Source: Callipepla californica brunnescens
Lineage: Eukaryota; Chordata; Aves; Galliformes; Odontophoridae
Reading direction: 5' to 3'
Assembly: GCA_023055505.1 (NCBI GenBank)
Contig: JALIRH010000116.1
Location: 974,887 to 1,038,886 of the forward strand
Length of the DNA stretch: 64,000 nucleotides
Part shown: positions 36,186 through 49,262 of the stretch, piece after piece
Numbering within the stretch: the first letter of the stretch is position 1
How the letters are laid out: the number at the start of each line of letters is the position of its first letter
Made by a program: the position numbers and the translations under genes
Notes under the pieces: generated by a model
Told to the model about the DNA's origin: nothing
Databases searched by the model: none
What the model saw: only the letters and a program-made list of their open reading frames with translations

Positions 36186-39043
36186 TTCTATTAGTTTGTT
36201 TTGAGCATATAACTTATTCTTGCTACCCCTCTACATGAAAACTTTACATATTGATTGTGGGGGAAAATTACCTCTTTAAAACTGGAGGTGTGTGTGATTC
36301 AAAATTACTTCTGAAGACGTTCAGCTCTATAGAAAACTGCCTGACAAGTTCACTCTTCTAATCAATTCAGTTCAGCACTTCTCCTTTCCTAATATACACA
36401 GTGATCCCATGAGATACCATATTCATTTACTCTAAGATTTCTAGGTAGGATATCCCCAGGGTAAAATTTTTGCTCCTTGAATTGCCAGTCATCTTCAACA
36501 CTTGGGAACACAAAGGTGCCCAACAGTGATTTTAACCATTAGCCATAAATGTTGACTTCCAAGTTCTTTACAAGCAGGTGTCCTATTTTTTTTTCTACTT
36601 GTTAAGTATTTTGTCATTCAATCTCTTGAGAGACAAATACAGTGAAAAACTGTATCCTCTTACATGCTGATCTCTTAGACGGCTGAAGTTACTGTATATT
36701 TACTCCTACCCTAGTTAGTATCTTTAATGTAAATTGAAATGCTTATGTAGCATTTTTATTAATACTATTGTATTTAAACTCTGAATTACTTCTATGTTTA
36801 ATGCATCCTTCCTCCAAGCACAGATTCTTAAATGCAGGATGCAGTTTATCTAGAACTGCTTTTTCTAACTGATGAGCTGTTGACTGCGGTGATTCATCTT
36901 TGCTTTGCTTTATTTAGCCATACTACTTCCATTCAGATTATTGGAAACTCTTTGGAGACTCATCCCTGCCGTTACAGGGGGAGGAATGTTCCTTTAAACT
37001 ATAGCTTTTAATTTCTGATGAATTACATATTTGAAAAGCCTGTGCACTTCACAAAATAAAGAATTTATCAAAGGCAGCCAAAACACATTTCTATTTGTCC
37101 TATAGAAAAATGTAGATTATGACAGATTGCAAGAAATTCAACACTGTACAGAATGAAAACCTAACTAATCTTAGGTTTATCAATTGTTAAATAAATGAAA
37201 AGATTTTTAAGTTCATACATGAGTAAGAGCTCTGTCTAGTTGTTGAGAATGCAACTTTATGACTTTGTATTAAAAAGTACTATAACTGTATATGAATAAG
37301 ATAATTTATTCCTGAACGCGTTTTCATTAATATAAAAAATTAAATCATGCCAATATAACCAGTAATTTCTTAGTGCTTAGGATTGATTATTTTATCAAAG
37401 ACTCTAATATACATTGTGCTTTCAAGGTACTGTTAGTGTTACTGTGGAAATAAAACTTCAAATTTTTTTTCTTTTAGGCCTTCAAAATCTTTAACTTAAA
37501 GCTCTTTTCTGTTTATATTCACTATTATTTTTTCTCTATATATTGTGATGTAGTTTCTTTTTTGACTTCTCATGCTTCCATAAAACTTCATCAAGTTATT
37601 CCTGTTAGCTCAGAAATCACCATTGTAAAATCATTATAGAGTTTACTATTTTCAGTGTTCATTTTGGTACTTATTTCTTTTGCTACTTTTGCTGCAGTTT
37701 TTTGAGATTACATGCTGACACTGCATCAGTGTCCCTTCCAGTTTCTTTTAGCTATCAGCTTTTTAAAATAAAATATTGAAAAAGCAATGCTTTGCATGGC
37801 AGATCTTATCTGCTGAAAATAAAAGTTGGGTTCCATTTCACTCCATTATGTTAAGTCATTCAGACAGCATACCAGTCTCTGTGTAGGAGGGTAATTGCTA
37901 TCAGTGAATGGATATTTTCTCTAGTTTTCAAAGGTGCTCCATGTCATATTACAATAATTATTATTCTAAAGAAATACGTATTATATAGTTACATACATTA
38001 TTCATATATTTATTTGTCTGCTTTATATATATTATTGTAAGTGAATATATAATATGCATAGTATTTACATTATAAATATGTATATATTTTAAAATATTTA
38101 CAATATTACAATATTACAACATTTATTTCTTACAATGGTACATTAACATAGATATAAAAGTAAATAAATGACAACACTAAGCTGCTGTAGATAGTTCATC
38201 TTTGATTTGTGGTTACAGCATAGACTCCATTTTGTTAATGTTTCAAAGTAGATGAAATTCCAGAACTGGATTTAAAATGGTCAGATTTCTTTATACTTAA
38301 ATCCGAAAGAAAATTGAGACAATATACTTACTTTAGATGTAATTATTTCCATGTCTATATGCACTACAAGAGCTTACACAGTTTAAGTGCATTAAGACTT
38401 CTATTCTTGATTTTTATGCCCCTTGAGAGAGGGGGATTAGAGAATACTCTAATTAACATCACCTAGATATTCAATAATGCAAGTAAAACTAGAATGCAGT
38501 CGTAGGATTTATCTGTTGTCAACACATATATTTATTCTTAATGACAATATAGATCTTATGTGGACTCCAAGGTTCTCTAAAGAAGTTAGAGGTTTTCCAC
38601 TGACCCAAAGAGGAGTACAGTTTGATGAGCTTTCTAAGCCAGACAGTTAGATGGGATAAATGTATGTAGTCCTAAACAGCTACATCTATGTATATATCTA
38701 CAGAATTTTTTTAATGAACACTATTTATTTATCCAAGCTCTTGCTTATGTGTACTTCTAAAACCTCTCCTGAGATCTGGTAGACTCAAGAGGCTTTGGAC
38801 ATATGATAACTAGGAGGAAATATTATTAATTAAGAAGAAAATAAGAATCTGTGATCAGATATTACTTGTATTGTTACACTCCATTTGAAGTATACAAACT
38901 AACAAGGTGTGCAGGCCTGAAGGTTAACAAGACCCACAGCAAACAAATAAAACTTTCTGGAAGAAGATATTAGAAAGTATAAAAAGGTTTAATTCTAGTA
39001 AATAACCTATCTTGAGCCAAATATTGTAATGAACCCAATTTTG
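36186..39043. other. A+T-rich sequence, nothing identified
   Basis: A very A/T-rich stretch lies at 37975-38130. No element or exon recognised. Confidence 0.6.
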
Positions 39044-39330
39044 GATTTAGCTGTTCCAATCTTCCTGCTCAAGCAGGGCCACCTAGAGCAGGTTGCTCAA
39101 GACCATGTCCAGGGGACCATTGAAGATTTAAGAAGAGAAAGACTCTACAAACTGTTTGGGCAATCTGTGCCAGTGCTCTGTCACCTGCAGAGCACAGAAT
39201 TTTTTCCTGATTTTAAATACATCTTCTTGTGTTCCAGTTTGTACCCATTACCTTCTGTTATATCATTGGTACCACTGAAAAGTCTATCTTGCTCCTCTTT
39301 GCATTCTCTTTTCTACTTTTTAGCAGGTAT
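39044..39330 (-). mobile_element. Degenerate CR1 LINE 3' region
   Basis: Reverse-orientation CR1: 'cctgctcaagcagggccacc' (39063), 'gagcaggttgctcaagacca', 'ctgtgccagtgctctgtcac', 'ttttcctgattttaaatac' and 'gtgttccagtttgtacccat'. The 3' tail is absent and the sequence fades near 39330. Confidence 0.82.
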
Positions 39331-40459
39331 AGTTTGTTCCCTTTCTGAAACAGTATGAAAATCTGACATCAGATTTTTTTTTTTTTTTCAAAAAAACCCC
39401 AAACTTTAGACAACTATAACATACTGAATTATAGTATTTCTATGTCAAAATCCCATTTGCTTTCACTCTTATTTCACATTTAGTGATTGATTTCTTAAAG
39501 CTATCAAATGCTGTATCCTTTCATGTCATTAATAGAAATAGATGACTATAAGGTACATAACAGGTTATTGAATTTCATCCTCTGCTGTTTGAGTTAGTAA
39601 TATGATTTAATCTTTTCATGTAATGATTATACTAGTAAAGGTTTCTTGTCTTTAATTATCCCTCTGGAATGCTACCACAAAGATTCACTGATGAGTAGAT
39701 TTTCTATTTTTTACAGTTTCTATTTTCCTGTCAAAACTTACTCCCATCAATCTTCATTTTATTCACCTAATGCAGCTAGATTCTTAGACATTCTCTCAAG
39801 CTCCAGACGCTTTAACCCTCTAATCAGCTTAAACTGTTTAGATTATTTCTCCTCAAATTCATCTGTCTTGAAAAAAGTTAAGGTGGTATCATATGAAGTC
39901 ATATCATTTTCTTTCTACAATTAGACATAAATTTATTGGACAAGAGTACATACACATAATACAACACAATAGAATGACATGGGAGGATTAACTTTTTAAC
40001 GAAGCTTTGGCTAGTTCATGATTGTATTCAGTTTCATTACTACTGAATATATTGATATACTAATATACTGAATACTGTTTCAAATGTTTAAAACAAGATT
40101 ATACTAATTTCAATCACAGTTCTGCTAATGGTTATTTCTTAAGTATTATTGATCATCATCACTAGGCATATGAATATGTTAGTTTTTAACATGTAAGCCT
40201 TAAATAAGTGGTGAGCACGCAGTATTATGAAGGCGACCCTATACAATGAGCACTGATTGTTGTAGTCCTCAGTTAGTGATGTCGAAGTAATCAGCTATGA
40301 GCATTCTTCAGCGATGCAAGTCAGAAAGTGAGACTCTCCAACTTTCCTCAATTATGCCTATTTTTTTAATGTCATTTGCACTCCTACCACAAGAATTATA
40401 TACAGTAATGTACTGAGAGAAATTTGAGCAGTAAATAATACAACATATTTATATTTTTA
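39331..40459. other. A+T-rich sequence, nothing identified
   Basis: No element or exon recognised; a 92-codon frame at 39646-39924 has no motif. Confidence 0.55.
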
Positions 40460-41585
40460 CTTTTAAATTCATAGAAACGGAAGTGGTCAGTGTTGGCAGG
40501 GAATTCTGGAGATCTAGTCTAACTTTCCTGTTCAACCAGGATTCCCTGGAAGACTATGTTTGAGTGGGTTTTGAATATCTCCAAGGAAGTAGACTCCACA
40601 ACCTCTCTGGGCAACCTGCTTCAGTGCTCATGTCACTTTCTTCATGTTCAGGTGAAACTTCCTGTGTTTTAGTTTGCATCTGTCACTGACCACTGTCGAG
40701 TTTGGTTCCATTCTCTTAATGCACTCCCTTCAGATATGTATACACACTGATCATGTCACCTGAGTCTTCTCTTCTCTAGGCCCAGCATCCTCAGCTTTCC
40801 CTCATAGGACAGATATTCCATTTCCTTCATCATTTTAATAACCTTTTGCTGGACAGGTTCCAAGAGCTCCATGTTTCTCTTCTACTCAGGAGCCCAAAGC
40901 TGGGCATACTACCCCAGGTAAAGCCTCAGCAGGGCTGAGTAGAGAATAAATATCACCTCCTTCAACCTGCTGGCAACACTCTTCCTAATGCAAAGGGCAT
41001 GTTGCTTGCTCATAGTCATCTTGATCACCAGGACTCCTAGGACCTTCTCTACGGAGCTGTTTTCAGAAGATCATCCCCCAGCCTTTACTCATACATAGGG
41101 TTATTCCTTCCCAGGTGCTGGATCCCACACTTGCCTTTATTACATTTCAAGACTTTCCTCTCTACCCATTTCTTCATCCCACAGAGATCCTTCTGAGTGG
41201 CATCACAGCACTCTGAGCTATCGGGCACTCCTCACTGTTTTCTATCATCTGTAAACTTTCAGAGGAGGCACTCTTATCTAAGTCACTGATGAATAAACTA
41301 AACCTTACTGGACCCAGTATTGAACCATGGAGGACACTGCCAGCTACAGGACTAAAACTAGACTGTGCCACAGATCACAACCCTCTGAGCTCTTCCAAAC
41401 AGCCAGTTCTCTATCAACCTCAGTGTCCACTTGAAGCACCTGTATTATGTGTTTGCCTGTGATGCTGGGAGGCAGTGTCAAAAGCCTTGCTGAAGTCTCA
41501 GTATCTAATATCCACTGCTTTCCCATCAGCTATCCAGCCAGTTGGTTAAGCATTATTTCCTTTCATGAATCCATGCAGACATCAA
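40460..41585 (-). mobile_element. CR1 LINE, 1.1-kb 3' portion reaching into RT
   Basis: The second longest CR1 stretch and the longest uninterrupted one in the window. Reading the minus strand, it begins inside the RT domain: 'atgaatccatgcagacatc' reversed at 41566, then GSILGPVRFSLFISDLDK encoded near 41250-41310, the CR1 GxVLGPxLFxxFINDLD motif. It continues through the ORF2 C-terminus (40900-41150) and the 3' end at 40460-40680 ('cctctctgggcaacctgctt' reversed). Frameshifts and stops interrupt it throughout. The terminal repeat octamers at its 3' end are poorly preserved. Confidence 0.93.
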
Positions 41586-44500
41586 ATTGGCTAAATATTG
41601 AGGCATTAATTTAAAAATACTGAGATACTGACTGGTGATTTGCAGTCTAGATTATAAATGAACTAACAAAATTGATATATACTTTAACCACTGATACTAC
41701 ACTTATGCTTGCTGCAGTGCTTTAATGGATTTCAGAGGTTGTTTTTGTTTTTTTTTTCTGGTTTATTTGTTCATCTGTCTTCATGATAACTTCAGGCTTA
41801 TAAAGCTGAAAATTCAGAGAAAAGATCAATCATTAAAAATCACTTAAAAATATAATTTGAAAATAAACAGAAATATACCAAGAAGTCCTAGGGCAATGAA
41901 GAAATGTCTAATACAATGTTTTGTAAATGGTAAGTGCAATCACTGAGTCAAGACATGTTAGCAAAGTTCAGACATATTATGCATATGCAGTTATTTTACA
42001 GGATTTCTTGTATCAGTGAAAAACATTTCATTGTGATCAGAGGTAGCAATCTTTTTTTTTTTAATTAAAAAAAAAACAAAAAAAAAACCAGTGCTTATTC
42101 TAAAAGCTGTGATTTTTTTACATTTTTTTATATGCTCAGAGACTTTGCATTAATCAAAGAAAAATTTAGAAGTTATAGAAATGGCATTGTGAGTTATTTT
42201 TTCAGTATGGTTAATTATGATGAGAATTATAATAGAATTTAAAAATGAATTAAAAAGCTGATAACATTTAAAAAAATTATAAGAAATTAGTTTGTAACTA
42301 CTCATATGCATAAAAATGAATATAATCATTAAAGCAATCTATATATATTTTTCACTTTATTTTTGAGTTTGATCTGTATTGTTAGAGTGTATTGTGCAAT
42401 GAATCCATCCAGGAATGCTAAAAGAAGTACACAATCTTCAGAAACAATAATATTTCAAATGGAAGTTTTAGGTACCACAACATAGATCATAAGTCTGATT
42501 TTGAATCAACAGAAAAGTAACCAAGTGTTCATCAACCTCATTAAGTAAAAGAAAACATTTGTGAGCTCTGATGGAAACTTCCTGGTTGATTTTGAAAATC
42601 CATGTAAATAAAATTATCTGTTTCAGTAGTCTATCTTTAATTAATCAACTGGAAGTGAAATAATCTTTCCCAAATCCTTGTGAATAATTGGATACATCCA
42701 GTACTTTCTTTAGATAATTAACAATGTTCATTTCCATTGCAGCCTTGTGCTTTACACAGTAGAAATAAAAGCAAGTTGGTTGAAATTGTCAATTATTTGG
42801 AATTTGTGATGAACATTGCAATGATTTTATTAATTTCAGGCTTTTATCTGAGGATTTTATTTTTCCACAAAATCCAGATATTAGATTGGATTGTTACCTT
42901 TAAAATCCTTTTATAAAGTTATCATTTTTGTTTTCCTCTATTTTTTTTTCCACTGGATTGTAACTCACATTTTCATTTTTCTATTTTAAGCATACATTTA
43001 AGACATTTTTTATATTTACAGGCTATAAGACAAAGAAAATTTGTTTGTAATAATGGAAAAGTTTGATAAAAAGAAGTGTGATTGCTATAACTACTCATGA
43101 TTGCTTTCTTGAAGATACTTTCTTGGAAATCAATGAAGTCTATACAGACAACTTTTATTATTATTGAAATTTTAACTTCTTTACAAATTAGTTTATCCAT
43201 TCACTAGTACATTTACATACTACATACATTTCACATTCCTCAGGATTTTGAATGCTTTTGCTAAGGAACAAATGAAAGCAGAGGTAATGAAACAGAGAAG
43301 CAATAAAATGGGAAAATTCTTTAGAAAGATAGCTTTCTATTCCTTAGACAATGCTAGGGATTAACTGATTAACTTATTATAGCAACACCTATTTCCATTT
43401 TAATTGTCCTGAGGAATGACTATATACTAAGAACGCTAGTTGTGAAACAATTGGGCATGAAGTGATGTTTTCAGGACTTTTTCTCCTGACATCATTGGGG
43501 AATACAAAAAAAAAACCAAAAAAAAAAACATCCCCCCCCAAATAAAATAAAATAAAGTGTTCTATAAAGTTTTTTTCTTCTTTCTGGTGACAAAGAAATG
43601 ACAAAAACATTAAAGACTTCTGAAAAGTTGCCTTATATTCTCTGTATTAATTTCCCCTAGACTGCATGATAAGTCATGTTTTTCCTCAGGTCTTTTGAGT
43701 TGAAATTCTTGTTTGGCACCTGGTGGTAGGCAAATGTCCATGAGAACTCCAGGGCCCATTTTAATTAGACAGTATCACTAGTGTCATGCCTTGCCTGTAG
43801 GTAGAGTGGAGTGATCAAAATTTGAAAATCTCCTTGTTTATTTTAACGTGAAATGACTCTCAAGGTCTGCACATAAGAGGAAAAAAGCCTCAACTTTAAA
43901 AAGAGATTTCTATAGGACAATTGTCCTACATGCTTTGTTTCTCCCACAGTAACATCTATGGAATTTGTAGGAAGGGATGGTCCCCCCAAGCTCTATTTAC
44001 AGTTGCAGTTGGCCAGTCAAGTCTTGGTTAGGACACTGGAAACCAACCAAACAGAAGGAAGTTACACCAGGCCCTCTACCATGGCTTGATTGCTTCTTGG
44101 ACAAATTCTTGTTTGAATGAATGAGATGTTAGCCAAACTAAGGGAAGAGACACTTAGTTCTTCCCTGTGTCTTAATTGTCTCTCTAGCTGGGATCACGTT
44201 AACAGCAACTTGGGGTTCTTCCCATATAGATAACTCTCACAAACAGATAAGAGTTTTATTATCATAAAATGCTAATAAATGTAAAGAAAATAGTTAAAGA
44301 GCCATTGACCTATTCTTCTGGTTTAGATAACAGTGAAAGGCAAAAGTAAAACTCTTTCTGCCAAATTCTAACTAAATATATCAAATTAATCAAAATATCA
44401 CTACCATTTGAATTTAAAGAAATGACTATCAACCTTCATATTATCTAGTATAATATGAAAGCAGTGAGGAATACATAAATATTCTTATCTGTAAATATGT

Positions 44501-45043
44501 GGTTTGTTTTTCACATAGGTAAATTTTTCAGTATTGCAGGGAAAAAAGTTAAAGTGGTGACTTTCAACAATAATGTTGTGAATTATTGAAGATATTCATG
44601 ATGAAGGTGATTGGAATGTTTTGTAAAGGCTGAGGAAATCTACACATAGTCAAATTAAGAAATACACAGATTCGGGAAGAAGCACAACACCTCAAATGTC
44701 AAATGAACCTGTTATATTTGTCTTAACAACATCTGTGTATTTATTCCAGAAATACATACGTGTATTCATGAATTTATGTAAGATATATTTCTAGAAAAAT
44801 ATAACCTATTTCCAGCTTATCTTAAATGAAAAGGGGTCTTGATAAAATAAGTATTTCTGTAAGGTTTTTGATAGTGACATTTGTGATTTGCAAAAATAAA
44901 AGGAATGTTGCAATAATGTCTTGCAGTATTGGCAGTAGAGATTAAAATTAGTTTAGAGGTAAACCTATCTGTAATCAGAAAAGGAGAATGATTTTGTAAT
45001 TACAATAACAGAAATCTAAGAACAAGTTGTAAACATATGTTTG
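41586..45043. other. A+T-rich sequence, nothing identified
   Basis: Homopolymer runs near 42051-42090. The segment 43700-44230 is less A+T-rich than its surroundings and could be an old LTR or internal retroviral sequence, but I recognise no landmark in it. Confidence 0.5.
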
Positions 45044-45048
45044 CAAAT

Positions 45049-45584
45049 TGTGAACAGTTTATGGGCCAGTTTGGCCTGGTTCTGTGACTAATAGGGAGGG
45101 AGGCTCACAGACCCATGCCCCACGAAAGGGGAAGGGGGAAAAGGGAAAGGGTATGAAGATGGGCCTGAAAACAAACTGTGGCAACAATCTGAGGAGGAAA
45201 ACTAATTTACTAAATAAGATATTGGAATGCAAAGTACCACAATATTATACAATATAATTGGAGCTGAAGCTAATATATCAAATAGAGAGAGTGTCCATAA
45301 CTGAAGGCCTTACACTAAAGCTGAAGGTGAGATGGCTAGGGAACCTCCACTGCTGAGATGATCAGCATAAGAGGAAGTCTCAGGAGTTACATGCAGTTTT
45401 ATCCTTCCCTTTGAGTGGAAAATGGGAACTCAAAGTCCTCTGGGGTATGTAGTTCTCTTCTGAGAGTCAGGTACCCATAAATTCAGCAGTCCACAGACTT
45501 GGAGTATTAACTCTTAAAATCCCAATGCCTCACATGATATTATAATGTGGAATACCATTAATAAAAAATCATGAATCAATGACA
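45049..45584 (-). mobile_element. Family B solo LTR copy 5, inverted, perfect TSD
   Basis: A 536-bp element in reverse orientation relative to copies 1-4. On the plus strand it begins TGTGAACAGTTTATGG (the reversed 3' end) and ends AATCAATGACA (the reversed TGTCATTG start). A perfect 5-bp direct repeat, CAAAT, flanks it at 45044-45048 and 45585-45589. Internal landmarks match the family: 'agtcctctggggtatgtagt' reversed near 45435. With no internal retroviral sequence it is a solo LTR. The intact duplication fixes the family boundaries used for the other copies. Confidence 0.92.
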
Positions 45585-45771
45585 CAAATACATTTCATTC
45601 ACTCAGAGTTAAGGCTAAAAACTGAACTGGTTCATTCTCTTCTGTCTCTGTTTTTTCTAATATTGGTTCACGGAAAATGAAATTTAGTTACAAAAATAGT
45701 TGTTTATCATCCTGGTAGTACAATTTTCAGTGGTGGTTGTAATTTTTGCTTGAAATCCAAGTACATTTTGC

Positions 45772-46150
45772 ATACTATATTGGAAAACACACTAGCAATA
45801 AACAAGTAAACAAACAAACAAGAATTCCACTTTCTTTTTTCTTTCCATTTGTTTTCACCTAATGGTCTCCTCCACCAGGAGGAGCCCCCTATGGTGGATG
45901 ATGCAAGCATGAGGAGGAGGGACGGCATGCAAAGGAGTTCTTGGTAATATAATGAATTTGCATACGAATTCTGGGAAATCTGTTGAGTAGGTATGAACTT
46001 GGCTTATATATGTAAAGAACTTTTGCTTGTTGGTGTGAAAGTTAGTTGGAGTGATCCCCCTTGTACCCTGTGCATGTGCATCGCTGAATAAATATCTACC
46101 TGCTTTACAACCTAACTCTGGGCTATAGAGTTTGTTTCCACATGTCAAAA
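45772..46150 (+). mobile_element. LTR-like insertion flanked by 10-bp direct repeats
   Basis: The segment contains a TATA-like 'cttatatatgtaa' at 45993-46005 and AATAAA at 46087-46092, about 85 bp apart, and ends 'gtttgtttccaca' at 46142, the layout of a short retroviral LTR (U3-R-U5). The sequence TACATTTTGC occurs at 45762-45771 and 46151-46160. As a target duplication it would be too long for a retrovirus (4-6 bp), so either the true LTR lies inside (about 45840-46142) and the decamer is coincidence, or this is another kind of retroposed sequence. Start and family are uncertain. Confidence 0.5.
46087..46092 (+). promoter_or_regulatory. Candidate poly(A) signal in LTR-like insertion
   Basis: AATAAA within 'cgctgaataaatatctacc', 50 bp before the candidate LTR 3' end. 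Confidence 0.45.
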
Positions 46151-46160
46151 TACATTTTGC

Positions 46161-46925
46161 TTGTTTTACTACCAGTTTGCAAACCTAGCATGCCATACCA
46201 TGCTGTCTGGAATTTTAACAATACAGATATGACTGACGTATTCAGAATTGTCATACAATGTTGATGCTCTTGTGAAGTGAATGTATTCCGTAGATAGACA
46301 CCGATCTTTTTTAATGTAATTGGTGTAATTTTGTTGCCACTTCCCATCTGTCTCAGTTTAGTGACACGCTGTATTGTGTCTGTGCTATTCATTTTAAAGA
46401 TAATATTCATAATATCTACTGTCAAATTCTTAGAGTCCATATATGGCCTTAGAAAGAATACTATAATATTAAAGCAACGTTGGTTGTAATATTACCAATT
46501 CAATCACACAGTAATTCATAGAAGTATTATTCAGTCAAATATTCTAATTATTATTATTATTTGCTACTATCCTTCTACTGAGCTGTGATATCTTCTGAAG
46601 TGCTGGAAATTGGTTAATTGTTGAAGATGAAATCTTGATGCAAAATCTGAGAGTGATCAGGTGTTTAACAATTATAGAATAGAAGTGATCACATGAGTAG
46701 CTGACTTTTATTTTTTCTGAGAGAACTGTTTCCAAGTCTTAGGCTGTCATTTCACGGAATTCTGCATTTATTTATTTTCAAGGTAAAACTGTACTTTTTA
46801 TGAAGAGCAAGATGTAAGTCTATGTGTAACAGCACCATCTGGTGACCCTATCACATAAGTACTATAGATGGATACCTACAGATTAAAATAAGTAAATAAA
46901 TAAATAAAATTATCCCATTATCTAC
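46161..46925. other. A+T-rich sequence, nothing identified
   Basis: Short (ATT)n near 46546 and (AAAT)n near 46890. The 105-codon minus-strand frame at 46123-46440 has no recognised domain. Confidence 0.55.
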
Positions 46926-47485
46926 AATCACAGACTAATCAAATTGTTTGAGTTGAAAGAGACATTTAAAAGCCATCTATTCCAACTACTCAGCATAGAC
47001 AGGAACATCCAGATCAGACTGTTCAGAGCACCATTCAACCTGACTTTGAGCATCTTCAGGAATAAGGCTTCCACCATCTCTCTGGGTAGCCTGTTCCAAA
47101 GCCTCACCACCTTTACTGTTATTTATTTATTTATTTATTTAGTCAGTATATCTAACCTAAATCTCCCATCTTTCAGTTTGAAACCATTTCTCCTTGTCCT
47201 ATCACCATGGTAATGAAAGGCCACTATCAGGTCTCTCCAGAGCCTTCTCTTCTCTAGGGTGAACAGCCACAGCTCTCTCACTCAAGGGTGTTCCACCCCT
47301 TGGATCATTTTTGTGGTCCTGATGCTCTGTAATAGGTCCACATCTCTCCCGTCCCGAGGACTCCACATCTGGACACAGTACTCCAGCTCAGATAGTACAA
47401 GTGCAAAGTAGAGGGGCAGGATCTTCCTCCTTAATGTGCTGGATCCCCTAGTTTGACACAGCCCATGATACAGTTGCTGTACAAA
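46926..47485 (-). mobile_element. CR1 LINE 3' portion with internal (TTTA)n
   Basis: Reverse-orientation CR1: 'atcacagactaatcaaattg' (46926) is the reversed 3' end, followed by 'gggtagcctgttccaaagcc' (47084), 'tctccagagccttctcttct' (47234), 'gacacagtactccagctcag' (47373) and 'gcaaagtagaggggcaggat' (47403). A pure TTTA microsatellite at 47119-47142 replaces part of the element. Divergent from the copy at 40.5 kb, suggesting an older subfamily. Confidence 0.88.
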
Positions 47486-48811
47486 ATCAATGAATAAACA
47501 AAGAAATACATAAATAAATAAAAAAACATTTGGACACTAAAATAATTTACAAGTTAGAAACAATCAGTAAAGGGTTGGTCTTTGCAGATTCCAAATAAGT
47601 TTCAGAGGATGATGCTCAATTTACATATACATTTAAAACTAAGGAAAAGGAAATATGGGGACTAGGTCTTTTGATGGTTATAGTCCCTCTCTTACAGTTT
47701 TATTTTAAACACATAAAGAATAGACCTCATGTACTTTGTCCTAAAAAAGGACAACATCAGGCAAATTTTAATTATAATAATTTGTTTGAGGACTACCTCT
47801 CATTGACTGAACTGTTTCAACGTTGTCAGTGGTTTTTACTCTATTTAGTCTTGTTCTTCAGCTGATTCTCCTTTCTTCTTTTTCCCTCTGAGAAGCGTTG
47901 ATACCTTGTCTTTTACCAGTCAACTGTAACTCTAGTAGATATACACCAGTGCAGCCTTTGATATAGCTTGCTTAAGCAGAGCAAATAATTGAAATTAGTT
48001 TCCTTGAATTCAGCTGAGATTTCAGCAGGCTTGAAGGAAAAAAAAAAACACCAGACTTACAGCTGAATGCTTTCCAAGCAATCTGTTTAGTTCTGCATGT
48101 GCTTCAATTCAATTTCATGGTAATTTCATAAGGAGGTTGTATTTTAATCCAATGTGCTGCAAAACTGAATTTTTTTCTTTAAGTAATACAGTTGGAACAT
48201 TTTTTTATGGCACTATAGTTAGTAATACGATCATGTTGCATCACATTTTCAATGTGTCTATATTTTAAGTATCTCACAATATCTTCTCAATTATTTTTCT
48301 TCACATTACGTGATGGATAGTGATGTACATAAAGCTAACCAATTAATTAAAGTGTTTTCTCTCTTTTTTTTTTTCCCCAAGAGTTGATTAGTAAACTATA
48401 TCCACTTATCAAAAAACAGACAACTAGTACAAGGTAGAAGTAAATTGATCAGTGGAGTAAAGATCAAAACCTAGAAGAAAATATTTTTTGTGTTATAATA
48501 TGTTGTAAGTGAATTAAAGAAGCCTGCTTTAAATTGAGATTATACCAGCAGGTTTCACAGATATTATGACAGCATCTATATTGGTTTACCTTCTCATTCA
48601 ATTATTCTATTCATAGGATTTACATTTACATGGGATACTGTTCAGGAATTATGAACTACAAACTTAAAATACTAAATGATTATGGGGTTCAATCTTTACA
48701 TCTCCTGCAAATGCTCAAACATGCACTTAAAATATTGTTTTTGGTACATAAATACTTCCTAGTATAAGCATTTATTACATCTATACAGAAAAAAAATCCT
48801 TCATCTTCAGT
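47486..48811. other. A+T-rich sequence, nothing identified
   Basis: No element or exon recognised. Confidence 0.55.
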
Positions 48812-49262
48812 GTCTTCCCCTGCTCCATCGTTGGGCCCCTCCAAATAGATGTATTTCTTGAGAACTGCTCAAACTGGGCTTTTTACAGGCTGTGTTTCTT
48901 CAGAAAATACTCTAATACAGATATACCATTGGGAGCAACTCTTCATGAGTGGACTGCACTGGCATGGATGACCCACTGGTAAACAGTTCCCACCAGCGCT
49001 TCTGCTCATCTGTGGTCTCACCTACACGGGCTACAGAGAACTTCTGCTCTGGTGTCTGGAACATCTCCTGCCCTCCTTCAGCACTGACCTTGATGTTAGC
49101 AGAGTTGTATTTATCAAAATTTTCTCACTCTTTTCTCATGGACACTGTTGTGCCACAGTTTGTTTGTTTGTTTGTTTGTTTGTTTGTTTCCTTTCTTTTT
49201 TCACGGAAGCAAAATGTACATTTTCATTTTCTATATATATTTGTTTTTAAAGTAGCTTTCCC
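48812..49262 (-). mobile_element. Family C LTR fragment, reverse orientation
   Basis: Reversed 5' half of the same LTR family as 51244-52309. Landmarks: 'cttcccctgctccatcgttg' (48813), 'ctctggtgtctggaacatct' (49048), 'tccttcagcactgaccttga' (49075) and 'tgttagcagagttgtattta' (49094); compare the reversed copy at 51480-51560. A (GTTT)8 run at 49158-49189 interrupts the family sequence. Many substitutions. Confidence 0.75.
49158..49189. repeat. (GTTT)8 microsatellite inside LTR fragment
   Basis: Eight uninterrupted GTTT units at the site where this LTR family usually has a T-rich run. Confidence 0.95.

Noticed and set aside
43700..44230. Possible old LTR or retroviral segment
   Set aside because: Base composition differs from flanks but no TG...CA ends, poly(A) signal or family landmark could be confirmed.
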